Shown one piece after another: positions 41,095 to 49,670 of a stretch of DNA of 64,000 bases. Origin of the DNA: Ctena decussata (lineage: Eukaryota > Mollusca > Bivalvia > Lucinida > Lucinidae). The notes beneath the pieces were generated by a model. It did no database searches, had not been told where the DNA came from, and saw only the letters and a program-made list of their open reading frames with translations. The position numbers were made by a program, and so were the translations under genes. The stretch spans positions 28,976,166-29,040,165 of the forward strand of contig OZ022508.1 of NCBI GenBank assembly GCA_963989385.1, given 5' to 3'. How positions within the stretch are numbered: the first letter of the stretch is position 1; every line of letters starts with the position of its first letter.

Positions 41095-43602
41095 AAGAGA
41101 AAGAGAGAGAGAGAGAGAATCAGTTTACAGAATATGCTATGACGACGGATTCTCCATTGATATCGTAAGTAGCTCCGTTCGCGAGCCATCCTTCGGCAGC
41201 CCAGGCCCAGTGGGTTACAACAGGGTAAATAAAACCTGAAATTAAACAAGATTTGGTTGGTATGATTTTCATGGGGAAAGCAAACCGTTTTCAAAGTAGC
41301 TAAAGGATAATTCAGCTGGCAAACAGCGTAGATCCAGATGAAGCGGCTCATAATGAGCCGCCTCATCTGGATGTACGCTGTTTGAAAAGTCTTCAAATTC
41401 TCATTATAATATACATATACCTTGCACGAAGCATCATTTGAAATATTGCAGGCGCAAAATTTTTCGTTTGCCTTTGGCTTTTAAAGGTGAATACTGTTTC
41501 AGATACATGTAAATAATAATTATAGTTGACTCTATAAACAAAGTATTTCCTCTAAAAGTTGAACCCCATCGATCGAGGAGGCAAAAATATAATTAGCAAA
41601 GTTGTTTCCCTTTAAATGGTTGTCAAATAACCGGAAGACATTTTATTTTCTTATAGCATTTACCCTACCTGTGATGAGTGAGCTGTAAATCATATAGGCT
41701 GAGAAGTCACACCTCTCTGCTACAGCCCCGGAAACTATGGTGGCAGCGGCGGCAGCGAAAGTATACTGGAAGAACCATTTAGCGTACAGTGTCTCCGGGA
41801 ACTCGGAATGAGCGAAGTAAGAATAGCCAATAAAACCATTACCCTCTCCAAAGGCGAAGGCGTAGCCGACCAGCCAGTACGACATTCCACCAAAAACTAC
41901 AAAAACATAAGTAATTAAGAATAAAATAAAATTAATTAATAAATAAGTAAATAAGAATATTAGATAAAACCAAACAAAAATATTAAAGAGATGAATAAAT
42001 AAATAAATACCAGATAAATGAATATAAAACATAAATAAAGATGGAGAAAAAAACTAAGAAAATCAACAAGTATGTTATTAATTTTCTATAAAATTATGGT
42101 TCAATATCAGTGTTTGGTACCTTAAAGTCTCCATAGTCCTAACATTGGTAAAAAGGTCTAAACTCAAATCATTGTAAAAGGCGGTTCAATCTTCACGTTT
42201 GGTAATGAAATGTGGGTTGATGTGCATATACTGAGTCATATAACTGGCAAAAAATAGAGAAAACAAGTTTTTGAAAAATAACAAATCGCTCCACAAATTA
42301 AAACTCCCTGTTCTGGTTTCCCGTCTTGCAATGCTATATAAACATAAGCGGGATAGTGACTTGGACTCCACGCTGCACATTGTATTTTTACCATTTTACT
42401 CAACTCACTGAATTCGAAAATAGGTAAATTTAGTTGCCAACTAAAATGACCCAAATAAGGTTTCAAACCCTTTTTATGTAAAACTCAAGGATGTTTTATT
42501 TGTTTAAAGCTGGCTAATCACAGTTATTTACATTGACGAAACTATAGTGAGAAGGTTGCAGCGATACCTCATGATAAAAATTTTCATGCTGATAGAGCAA
42601 TGGGGCCTTTAATGTAACACCTCATTTTTCACCATTCTTATTTGGGAAAGGGAAACAACTTTCGTGACTGTCTATTTTGCTACCATCGACGAAGTTTTAC
42701 TGTTGAAAGAAAGCCGCAAGAGGAGCAAATTCTTTCATCTAAAAGTTGATCCTGATTGAAATGGGAGGCAAACCAGAACGGATTTGCTGACCTGATATTG
42801 CACCCAATGTGCCTTAAAATATAAACAGTATTGAAAAGACAGGCTGGGAAAAATTAATGACAAAAATGCGATTTGTCACAGATATAAATAAATAAATAAA
42901 AAAATTAATAAATAAAAATATGTTGAAGAACAATCTTACGCCAGTGCGATAGGACTGCCTTTACTTATTTTTCAATGAAAATCCATGCATGGTGATATGT
43001 AAATTGACATATCTTATGCACACATACATTTCATTTTTGCCCTTTTCTGAGTTTTTGGTTTGTAGTTTCAGTGAAAAACAACGCACTGTTGTATGTAAAC
43101 TGGCATAAACTACGCATATACATAATCTAAATATCCTCTGATTTTGTTTGGTTAAAATTTATTTCTTTATTTATTGGTTGAATGAAAATCAATGCATTTT
43201 GCATGAAAATGGACATGAACCATGCTTATATATCTAAATATTCCTCATTTCTTTTGTTATTTGAGCCCCAACAAAGCGGCAAGTGCGCCCAGTGAAGACT
43301 CAGATCAGCCTGGGCATCCGCCCAGTCTGATCAGAGTCTTCGCTGTCCACATGGAGCTAGCTTAGACCCTTAGCTACCTTTTAAGCGCACAGTGAAGACT
43401 GATCAGACTAGGCGGATGCCCAGGCTGATCTGAGTCTTTATAGGGCGCACATGCCACTTTGTTGGTTTTCACGCGCCGCTGCTCATTTTGACCGTCAAAG
43501 AAAAATACTTACGAGAATCTAGAGCATTCTTGATGAGAATATTCGTTGTGTTTTTGCTCCTCACAGACCCAGCTTCTAGAAAAGCAAATCCTGCCTGCAT
43601 CA
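32856..43602 (-). CDS. Amt-family ammonium transporter, nine exons, 5' exon not found
   Basis: The exons are 43513-43602, 41669-41896, 41129-41235, 39922-40059, 38695-38928, 37803-37944, 36949-37043, 34154-34280 and 32856-32995. All eight joins agree in phase (1,1,0,0,0,1,0,1) and give 432 residues without a stop. Hallmarks are [49 protein letters not shown] (pore His and structural Asp), [10 protein letters not shown] (Phe gate and Ser) and [14 protein letters not shown] (second pore His). The C-terminus is cytosolic ([20 protein letters not shown]). It would move ammonium across a membrane, probably in excretory or gill epithelium; the tissue is inferred. Only the segment before transmembrane helix 1 is missing. 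This is the animal 'putative ammonium transporter' type, not Rh. Confidence 0.95.
33239..33335. repeat. Inverted repeat 'aaactacattgggtcgc'
   Basis: The arms are at 33251-33267 and about 33303-33320, with a further arm copy (tataaactacattac) at 33588-33602. In the last transporter intron. Confidence 0.65.
33680..33917. mobile_element. Palindromic MITE family A, copy 8
   Basis: Full-length; ends 'tgagccgctacgtgag' and 'tcgtgtcgcggctca'. In the last transporter intron, about 235 bp from the nearest exon. Confidence 0.88.
34154..34280 (-). CDS. Ammonium transporter exon (last transmembrane helix)
   Basis: Acceptor tctcttttag, donor g|gtaata. The product is [20 protein letters not shown], then [20 protein letters not shown]. 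It is the final helix followed by the basic start of the cytosolic tail. Confidence 0.95.
34670..34773. repeat. C-run hairpin
   Basis: A 16-C run leads into 'gtgcctcagctagccac', whose complement 'gtggcttgctgaggcacgg' ends in a shorter G-run. The C-run has outgrown its partner. Confidence 0.75.
35300..35516 (+). mobile_element. tRNA-derived SINE family 3, copy 3 (5'-truncated)
   Basis: It aligns with 18213-18452 from 'gcgccctactcatttgg' to 'aaagagccattaaacgc'; the tRNA-like head is missing. Confidence 0.75.
35563..35800. mobile_element. Palindromic MITE family A, copy 9
   Basis: One of the best preserved copies: 'tgagccgcgacacgag' and 'tcgtgtcgcggctca'. Flanks 'aaa(t)' occur on both sides, a possible but short target duplication. 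Confidence 0.9.
36056..36258. mobile_element. Foldback element family C, copy 2
   Basis: Starts 'ggggagagtcgggtaactt', ends 'aagttacccgactctcccc'; the central hairpin is on 'gagacgggtctcatc'. Confidence 0.75.
36418..36660. mobile_element. Foldback element family H, copy 1
   Basis: Outer 'ccccgagattataaaac' pairs with 'gttttataaccttgggg'; inside, 'tcatgctcaactcagctgag' is repeated in both orientations. A relative with the same ends is at 63598-63748. Confidence 0.75.
36694..36932. mobile_element. Palindromic MITE family A, copy 10, 16 nt from a splice donor
   Basis: Ends are 'ggagctgcgacacgac' and 'gtcatgtcgcggct(c)a', with one base lost at the right end. Its right edge lies at about intron position +17 of the transporter exon 36949-37043. 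Confidence 0.88.
36949..37043 (-). CDS. Ammonium transporter exon with second pore histidine
   Basis: Acceptor ttctttacag, donor ctg|gtatgt. The product is [20 protein letters not shown] followed by [11 protein letters not shown]. Its first Val is split with the previous exon. The leading His corresponds to the second of the paired pore histidines. Confidence 0.95.
37118..37345. mobile_element. Foldback element family L, copy 2
   Basis: 'caaactactcatatctcaaa' and 'ccagaaaatttactttcag' pair; the ends are 'acagtcagctcccgatatc' and 'gatatcgacagttgactgta'. Confidence 0.7.
37803..37944 (-). CDS. Ammonium transporter exon (helices 8-9 region)
   Basis: Acceptor attttcag, donor g|gttagc. The product is [20 protein letters not shown], then [13 protein letters not shown] and [10 protein letters not shown]. 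The DDPLDA motif precedes the second pore His in the family. Confidence 0.95.
38215..38330 (-). repeat. Decayed tRNA-derived SINE family 2
   Basis: The complement carries 'cccatcgtcctgataagact', matching the tail block of 8142-8332, and 'gcgctggtctatgct' of the head. Confidence 0.5.
38451..38688. mobile_element. Palindromic MITE family A, copy 11, 6 nt from a splice donor
   Basis: Ends 'tgagctgcgacacaag' and 'tcgtgtcgcgactca'. Read on the minus strand, the intron begins GTAATA and the element's first base is intron position +7. Confidence 0.9.
38695..38928 (-). CDS. Ammonium transporter exon (Phe gate and Ser binding site)
   Basis: Acceptor gtatttcag, donor atg|gtaata; 78 codons, phase 0 at both ends. 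The product is [20 protein letters not shown], then [17 protein letters not shown], and ends [18 protein letters not shown] corresponds to the conserved periplasmic Phe and Ser around the substrate site. Confidence 0.96.
39607..39885 (+). mobile_element. tRNA-derived SINE family 4 with 9-bp target duplication
   Basis: tttacaacc flanks at about 39598-39606 and 39886-39894. The head 'cagtggtcgagcagttagaa' and 'ggtcgtgatttcgaaaccgg' are Pol III-like boxes; the tail is 'cctaactgcccctacggc'-like. The right duplication starts at intron position +28 from the exon 39922-40059. Confidence 0.75.
39922..40059 (-). CDS. Ammonium transporter exon with first pore histidine
   Basis: Acceptor attttacag, donor ccg|gtaaga; 46 codons, phase 0 at both ends. 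The product is [20 protein letters not shown], then [13 protein letters not shown]. It includes the family signature with structural Asp and first pore His, and a cytosolic loop rich in charged residues. Confidence 0.96.
40140..40205. repeat. Perfect-arm hairpin, family G
   Basis: 'gacccctcattagaaccgtc' pairs with its complement over a 'tcgacga' centre. Related copies occur at 50960-51025, 53095-53130 and 53430-53500. Confidence 0.8.
40303..40613. mobile_element. Foldback element family B, copy 7
   Basis: From 'aaaggtgaatgggttcacc' to 'gtacccatatacctta', with a duplicated 'gcaaattctttcctt' block and a 19-C run at 40568-40586. Confidence 0.75.
41017..41119. repeat. (GA)n microsatellite next to a splice donor
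   Basis: About 100 bp of GA, lightly interrupted. On the transcribed minus strand it is a (TC)n tract starting at intron position +10 of exon 41129-41235. The long Arg/Glu and Ser/Leu frames here are repeat artefacts. Confidence 0.95.
41129..41235 (-). CDS. Ammonium transporter exon (VTHWAW region)
   Basis: Acceptor tttaatttcag, donor tct|gtaaac. The product is [20 protein letters not shown] and then [11 protein letters not shown]. The Trp-rich VTHWAW helix end is typical. The donor is the weakest of the set, but phase 0 into DFAGSG fits. Confidence 0.9.
41485..41640. mobile_element. Foldback element family B, copy 8 (decayed)
   Basis: 'aaaggtgaatac', 'ctaaaagttgaacccc', 'gaggaggcaaa' and 'aaagttgtttccctt' remain in family order; arms are shortened. 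Confidence 0.5.
41669..41896 (-). CDS. Ammonium transporter exon (helices 2-4 region)
   Basis: Acceptor tgtttttgtag, donor g|gtaggg; 75 codons. The product is [20 protein letters not shown], then [20 protein letters not shown] and [16 protein letters not shown]. It carries the conserved SGAVAER turn and the Phe residues lining the outer pore. Confidence 0.96.
42610..42815. mobile_element. Foldback element family B, copy 9
   Basis: 'gggaaacaactttcgtgac', central 'aggagcaaattctttc' and closing 'caatgtgccttaa' keep family order. The intron between 42000 and 43260 is otherwise AT-rich and unassigned. Confidence 0.6.
43262..43485. mobile_element. Palindromic MITE family A, copy 12, 27 nt from a splice donor
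   Basis: The left end is shortened ('tgagccccaacaaagcgg'); the right end 'tttcacgcgccgctgctca'. Its right edge is at about intron position +28 of exon 43513-43602. It is the rightmost family A copy in the window. Confidence 0.85.
43513..43602 (-). CDS. Ammonium transporter first visible exon (helix 1)
   Basis: Acceptor gtttatttacag, donor c|gtaagt. After two bases finishing a codon begun upstream, the product is [20 protein letters not shown] and then [20 protein letters not shown] is the classic start of the Amt core. The preceding half-helix must come from an exon ending in phase 1 that I could not find upstream. Confidence 0.95.
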
Positions 43603-43689
43603 CTGTAAATAAACATAACTATACAGAAAACATTCTAAAAATTGGGACACCTAAAATATTTACCTAATTATCCAAAGGGAGGACACTGT

Positions 43690-43815
43690 TTCTTTTTTCA
43701 TGGCTATCTGCCCATTGTTAATTTTCAAAACAGAAATCGGTTCTCAGTATCTAGATAGTGAGAACCGATTTCTGTATTGAAATTAACAAGGAGCAGATAG
43801 CTATGAAAACAACAA
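43690..43815. repeat. Inverted repeat
   Basis: 'cagaaatcggttctca' pairs with 'tgagaaccgatttctg', and 'atggctatctgc.c' with 'gagcagatagctat', over 'gtatctagatag'. Followed by an (AAC)n tract. Confidence 0.75.
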
Positions 43816-44159
43816 CAACAACAACAGCAACAAAAAAGTATGTCTTCCCTCCCACAAGGAGGGAATACAATTATGCAACATGAGCATGAATAGGTCTATT
43901 GTTGTTTTTACATTTCTCGAAACGATGGTCTCCAAGATGCTCAGTGGAACAAACCAATGGCTACACTCCTGACACCTACGGTCTGTCCATATAAAAAGAT
44001 CTTTTCAGTGTGTAAATCTCTTATGCATAGTGTGAATGAAAACCTTCAGCTGTATTCCTGCACCAGTGGCAAATTAACTTATCCAGGCCCTCATTATCAC
44101 ACCTCCCCACCCACCAACTCTACCGGGACACAAAGATGACATTAATTAGTGGACACAAA

Positions 44160-44240
44160 CCGAAGAAGAAGAAGAAGAAGAAGAAGAAGAAATGGAAGAA
44201 GAAGAAGAAGAAAAAAAAAGCAAGAAGAAGAAGAAAGAAA
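44160..44240. repeat. (GAA)n microsatellite
   Basis: 'gaagaagaag' runs with short A interruptions. 43816-44547 contains nothing else recognisable. Confidence 0.95.
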
Positions 44241-44547
44241 TGACCAATATTGTCTGCGGTTGCGCACCTGCCTAGCCTTAGAATTGAGTTCGAGATCTCA
44301 AGTCTGAGTCCAGAGCTTTAATGCAGTCGCACACAGTCAACACTTACTGTACCGATATTTTGCATTTCTCATTTGAAGAGCTGAAATGTTTTCATTGGGG
44401 TGACTTTGGCAGCTACTCTTTTTAGCTTAGCCTGCCATCTTTTTGGATATTACCCTTAATTCCATGCGCCAAATACGAAAGATCATAACGAGCTCTCGTT
44501 TACCTTGCGCGAGTCTGAGGGCTGAAAAGTCTAGATAATTAGGGTCA

Positions 44548-44757
44548 AGTCGGGTAAATTCGGACAACAGGGAAATTCGGACAGTGGTGTTGTTTCCTTT
44601 ATATGTCAGTTGTTTGGAATTAAAACAAAATTGACTGAGCAAACAGTGAAAATCCTGATGAGACGGCTCATGATGAGCCGTGTCGTCTGGATTTTCACTG
44701 TTTGCAAGGGTATGCCCGAATTTGCCCGCTGTCCGAAGTTACCCGGCTCCACCCTAC
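44548..44757. mobile_element. Foldback element family C, copy 3
   Basis: 'gggtcaagtcgggtaaattc' and 'gtccgaagttacccggctcc' ends; central hairpin on 'gacggctcatgatgagccgt'. Confidence 0.8.
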
Positions 44758-45371
44758 ATGTACAGAAGTGCCTATTCTAGCAGGTTGATTTGACATGTTG
44801 ATGCTGGCTAATGGAATTATAACTAATTGTCCAAATTTGGATAACGATAAATTACTTTAGTTGCGGAGTATTCCGAATAAAAATTTCCCAGCTTTTCCGC
44901 GTCAGTACGGAAAATACCGACTGTTTGCGACAGTTGAAAATGTCATTATGGTTTACTGTATCATGCACTAGTTCTTTTGACCGAGAGCTTTTACCGAAGA
45001 TTGATTATTCAAATTCAAATTATTCGAATTCAGCAATTAATCATAGTCTCCACATTTTTTCCGGGGCATGAACTTCGCAAATATAAACAAATTATTTCGC
45101 CGAACAGGTGACAAAAGGACAGATCGGAAGCAGATAACCATGCCGCATCCCCACTGAGTACCTGCTGGTATCATAAGTCATGGCATGACAAAAATCTGAG
45201 AAAAAAAATAAGGAGGATAATCTAAGGAACTGACACAATTCAATTCCAGATCCAACCCAAAACACCATGTGGGAAAGAGACAACACAAAAATAGTCATCA
45301 CCAAAGACACCACCACCGGCTGCCATGTGAACAGCCATTTCCCATGTAGGTGGTCAACAGGCTAGCTTGAA

Positions 45372-45880
45372 CATCACAATCAATATATCAATAACATACA
45401 TAGCGACTAACAGCACATAAGAAAACTAAAAAGAACCAACCTCGGGACGGCCTGAACTGAACTTACTTACTTTTGTGTGTGTGTGTGTGTGGCGGGGGGG
45501 GGGGGGGGGGGGGGGTAACCGGTTTGTGATCGACCAACCCCCCCCCCCCCCCTCCCCGTTCTGCCTTGGTTCATCAGGTACTTAGTAACAACCACCGCCC
45601 ACACAAGTCTTACAAAAAGCACCAACCCTGACAATAAGAACCGTTGAAATTATACGTAAAACATTAAACATCTATTATTTTATAATGCCAGGGCTAGCAT
45701 TAAAATAACAAATCATATATCAAAACAGTCAAAGCGACAAACAACACATGAAATAACTAAGAAGAACCAAAACAGAAGGCCGCCTTGGGACGGCCAGTAA
45801 TGAAATTACCGAGGAGCTTAACCGGTTTGCAGTCGAGTCCTTGGTCCTACTTTGGTTCATCAGACTCTTAGTTGTTCGGT
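45372..45880. repeat. Direct repeat pair, one copy holding a G-run and a C-run
   Basis: 45372-45600 and 45709-45880 share 'aaagaaccaa', 'ggacggcc', 'taaccggtttg' and 'ttggttcatcag' in order. The first copy has about 24 consecutive G (45491-45515) and 16 C (45538-45552) on either side of 'taaccggtttgtgatcgacc'. Confidence 0.65.
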
Positions 45881-46261
45881 TTGCGTGGAAGATTCCTAAC
45901 TCATGAGTGTAATGTCTCAAGAACATAGAAATCAAAATTTAAACTAAGATACGACAAACATGAGGACTCACAGAAATAGCAACACTGAAATTCTGGAGCA
46001 AAAGAAACCTACCAGTTAAACCACGGTGGGTTACTACAAGTTTAGGCTACAAGTAAGCAATTTTTCTGACATCATTTCTTTGAGTACAGAAGCTTGGTGC
46101 TTTAAACATATGATATTGAGAGAGGGATGTCAGTTGCTTCCAAGACATTTCCGTCACCTTTTTGTCTTAACTGCGGGGGCTTAAAGACACTGAAATAGTA
46201 AAAAATGCAGAAATACGCATCTCTTGCACTAAATGTGGTAAAAGTATCAAATGCTATTAGA

Positions 46262-46322
46262 AAAAAGGTCATGCGGCGCAAGATTGGACGTGACATCCAA
46301 TCTTGCGCCGCATGACCTTTTT
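46262..46322. repeat. Perfect 28-bp-arm hairpin
   Basis: 'aggtcatgcggcgcaagatt' and its exact complement flank a 7-nt loop, inside a wider imperfect inverted repeat (about 46130-46410). Confidence 0.9.
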
Positions 46323-46464
46323 TCTTTTCCGATTTTGCGGGGGTAAAGACCAACCTCCAATTTTGTCTACCATTCCGCCTTAAAGAGATGACCGCTTTTA
46401 AGAAAAGACGCAAAAATGAAAATTGAATAGCTTGGTTTCCTCAAAGTGTAACACATCCGCATAA

Positions 46465-46520
46465 AGGTGGGGGTGGTGTCGTGGGGTGGGGGGGGGGGGG
46501 GAGGGAGGGGGGGGGGAGTG
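46465..46520. repeat. G-rich low-complexity tract
   Basis: Runs of G up to 12 with occasional A or T; capable of quadruplex formation. The rest to 46735 holds a possible decayed tRNA-like head near 46600-46665. Confidence 0.85.
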
Positions 46521-46734
46521 AACTCGGGCTTAGCGTCCTATCATCACATGGAACATATGGAGACGAGACATTGGTTTAAAGTCTCATTCGAAAGCGGGTG
46601 ATCAAACCTGCGACACCTGGATTTAATTTAGTAGTTCTGCGTCTTATCCAATTTACTATACCGCCAATCCTAACATCAACATCAAAGAGGTAGAAGTCTT
46701 TGGAGGTCACAACAGGTTGGACCACCCGTTGTAA

Positions 46735-46960
46735 AGCCGAACAACTAATCGTGCAACCATTCTTTCGACCATGCCACTGGGTGCACGATCACCCACAGCC
46801 ACGCAAGACCGCCAGCGAACATAATAATGAAAGGCTGTTAGCAACGGAACTCCGTTTACCATTGAAAAGGTTCCCGCCTATAGCGGGGCTCCAACCTGGG
46901 ACCGTTAGATCAGCAGGCCAGCGCTTAGCTTACTGGGCTAACGGGGCTCCTGTGATCGTG
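46735..46960 (-). repeat. tRNA-derived SINE family 2, minus strand
   Basis: The complement starts 'agccccgttagcccagtaag', with 'ggtcccaggttggagcccc' as a B-box-like segment, and continues to the family tail 'agcctttcattatt'. Confidence 0.55.
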
Positions 46961-47036
46961 AGAATGCCAATAATACACGTAATTGGACGAGTTTTCTGAA
47001 ATAGCCCGCGATTCGCCTGCTCGCGCGGTCATGCAC

Positions 47037-47676
47037 TTAGTTGTGACTTAGTGCGAGGAAAATGTGAGTGAGCCCAAAGGTACCGTATTGTGGATCGCCT
47101 CCGATTATCGCGAATGACTGGAAGGGAAACAACCCTGATTACCATAATCAAACAAAAAGCAAAGAACGTTAATGAAAACAAACCTGGGTTAAAAGGTCGG
47201 CAAAACTCATTATTGACAATATAGAGGCGTTAATGACCATAGCCACAAAAATCATTGATGACAAAATTGGAGGGCGTCTCGAGAAACGGTATTTTAGCTC
47301 ATGCGTGCGGACTGAAAGCACTCAGATCAAAATGCACATCAACTTTATACATGTACGATTTTTCATGGTTGCTCAGGGTCCTTAGACAGTGAATGCAAAC
47401 AGAGGAGCCTCTGAGCAGCCTATATGCGCAGGCTGATCTGAGTTTACGCTGTTCGCATGTATTATAAAGTATAATTTCTTATGCCACATAGTATTTATGC
47501 CTGCGGCTAGTCCTTATCAATGTCCATAAAATTGTTGTTGCCATGTAAATATAAGGACTTACACTGTGTTTTGATTTGATTTTATTCTGAAAACTTACAT
47601 GGCCACTCATACACAACAGCTGTCTTGTGAAACGACCGTTTTGCAGCTCAGTTTTATTCACATCTCGATCCACCAT
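47037..47676 (-). CDS. Candidate 90-residue single-helix membrane protein, three exons
   Basis: Exon 1 (47599-47676) starts at an ATG in a strong context (gagccATGG) and ends at a consensus donor (cat|gtaagt). Exon 2 (47184-47297) encodes LKYRFSRRPPILSSMIFVAM and VINASILSIMSFADLLTQ, one clear hydrophobic helix after a basic patch. Exon 3 (47037-47117) has an excellent acceptor (tttcccttccag) and reads SFAIIGGDPQYGTFGLTHIF to a stop. All joins are phase 0, but the exon 2 acceptor (catgag|cta) is poor. The stronger acceptor 14 nt earlier breaks the frame. The family is not recognised. Exon 3 also has a phase 1 donor, so these could be 5' exons of the transporter, although the sequence does not resemble Amt helix 1. 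Confidence 0.3.
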
Positions 47677-49365
47677 GGCTCAGATAGGTAGATTTACGTC
47701 ATATATCCTGGATTACTCAGTTCTCGACAGGTTAAGATTCTTTTCCTTGCTTTTCGACTAACCGGAACAGCACTGATGTTCATTTGGAATTATTGCATAC
47801 TTTTATTATTTATCCGTAACATGTGTAATCAACAACCAGCCATTTTGCCATTTATGTGTTCTAATTATATTTCGGGGTAGGCTAGTGCAAACCAACCAAT
47901 GAAGTGCGCATACCCACGTTCTCGATAGTAAATATAAATGGCGTCATACGGGCATGTGTCTGAGTGAATGAGAAAACTATGTATGATGGCTTTTTTGTGA
48001 CATATTGCGCTTTGATTACAAGTAGTTAAAAAATTCAAAATGCATTAAAGCATGTTTTATTTTAGAGTTTTACTAAGTAAGTAGGTACATCTTTGGCATC
48101 AGTCAGAATTTTCTTTCAAAATTCACACTGGACACATTGTAAGTACTCATTTAGATGAGACACTATTTTCCTGTCAGTATATCGCAATTAAACTGAGCAA
48201 CCACACCCACCCACAAGGAGAGCAAATTATCATCATTTAAATTTTGCTACATACTCACCAAAACTTATTTAATTGCCTACAGAAATTGTACCCTATATAA
48301 GTTTAAAAGTAAAATGGAAAATAACATTCATATAAATCATAATATATATGACACTTTTAAGCTTCCGTATATTTTATTTTCGCAGGTATCCGCCCCCTCT
48401 TGTCATTTGCTATTTTAGACCAAACAAGCATCTGTCAACACAGGAGGGTGTCGTTGGCAACAGTTAAAAGAAAGAATGAAAAATATGCATTGTATGATGA
48501 GTAAAAAATGGCAATAGTGAAAAACTAGTAAAACAACACAGAAGGATTAAAATGTATATAAAAATACCTTAATACGTAGCATTTCTCTCAAAACAAATCA
48601 GACAATGTTGGAAAATGATGCGGTCGACACTTCCGTGTTTACATCCAGGAGCGTGACGTCAAAATCTCGCAAAACACTCGTGTGGAAAAAAAACTATCGA
48701 GAATAAAGGTATGTCGAGAATTCAATACGCGACGATACTATGTTGCAGATTCAGATCTGGTACATGTATAGAGGCAAGATGGTTTTACATATCACTATTT
48801 AATCTAAGTTTTGATTTCTCTTAACAACTTTCGGAACTCCTCGGCCAATTGCGTGAATTCACGGCATTGACAGAGCGGTGCTATCCTTCTGTTGGTTCCT
48901 TTGTCCGCCTCTGAGACTGTATTCATAACTTTGTTTTTAGTCCATTCGGATGGTATTAAAAAGCTATGTATCATCACGGTGCGGAAATGCATGTGCTACA
49001 TAATCAAAATTGTGCATGTGACGAGAGAGTTATGGGCCTATATAAGCACATTGCGCATATATAGAAGATATGGAATTCCAAACAGTCTAGCACCGCGTCT
49101 GTGATGCGGTTTCTGATTAGGATCTTCATTGGTTGACACTCATTATCTCCATATTGCCCTGTATCCACATACCAAGTTTATTATTTTACCTTGATCACAG
49201 GATCTGGTCTTTCCGGACAGGTGGAAAGTGACTAAACCTGTTATTACCGCGGATACTATCGCCTTGTCATAACCTATGTTGCAGCAGCTACCTTCATAGC
49301 GAAAAATCATTCCATTTATGGTATGTGATGAGCATATCAAAGGAACATCGCTATTTATCCAGTAT
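47677..49365. other. No supported gene
   Basis: I see no exon set, repeat array or known element here. A minus-strand frame at 48804-48924 (MNTVSEADKG...EEFRKLLREI) looks superficially like an Amt N-terminal coiled region but has no usable donor. Confidence 0.5.
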
Positions 49366-49369
49366 TATT

Positions 49370-49670
49370 GCATAAAAAGTGCCATGCGCTAGTAACAACC
49401 TTGACCAGCGAAAAGCCGTGTATTAACTAGGAAATTCATGCGCTGTTAATGTACGGCTACACAACTTTCAATATATTCGTCTGGGTCACTGTTATATGTC
49501 CGCTATGCCCTTGCGGTCATAAAAATCGGTGGTGGGCTGCCAGGGATTTCTTACATTACGTCATCATGTCTTTGTACTCTTTCATCACGTCACCAAGTCG
49601 TGATACAGGTCTCAAAGCACTGCTGTTAACATGCTTTTACAGTGCCAAATGGAGAGTAAAAGAAGACATG
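49370..49670 (+). repeat. Dispersed repeat family F, left half of a split copy
   Basis: It matches 15400-15620, ending 'aaatggagagtaaaagaagacatg'. The continuation (homologous to 15645-16110) is found only at 61847-62280. Confidence 0.75.

Noticed and set aside
40727..41396. Frames of 170-171 residues on both strands
   Set aside because: They consist largely of a (GA)n microsatellite and overlap the real transporter exon in another frame.
47184..47313. Mpv17/PMP22-family exon
   Set aside because: RRPP and the ADLLTQ ending recall that family's start, but the segment is too long between them and the following exon does not match.
48804..48992. First exon of the ammonium transporter
   Set aside because: The helical charged sequence is suggestive, but there is no donor giving phase 1 before the stop codon.
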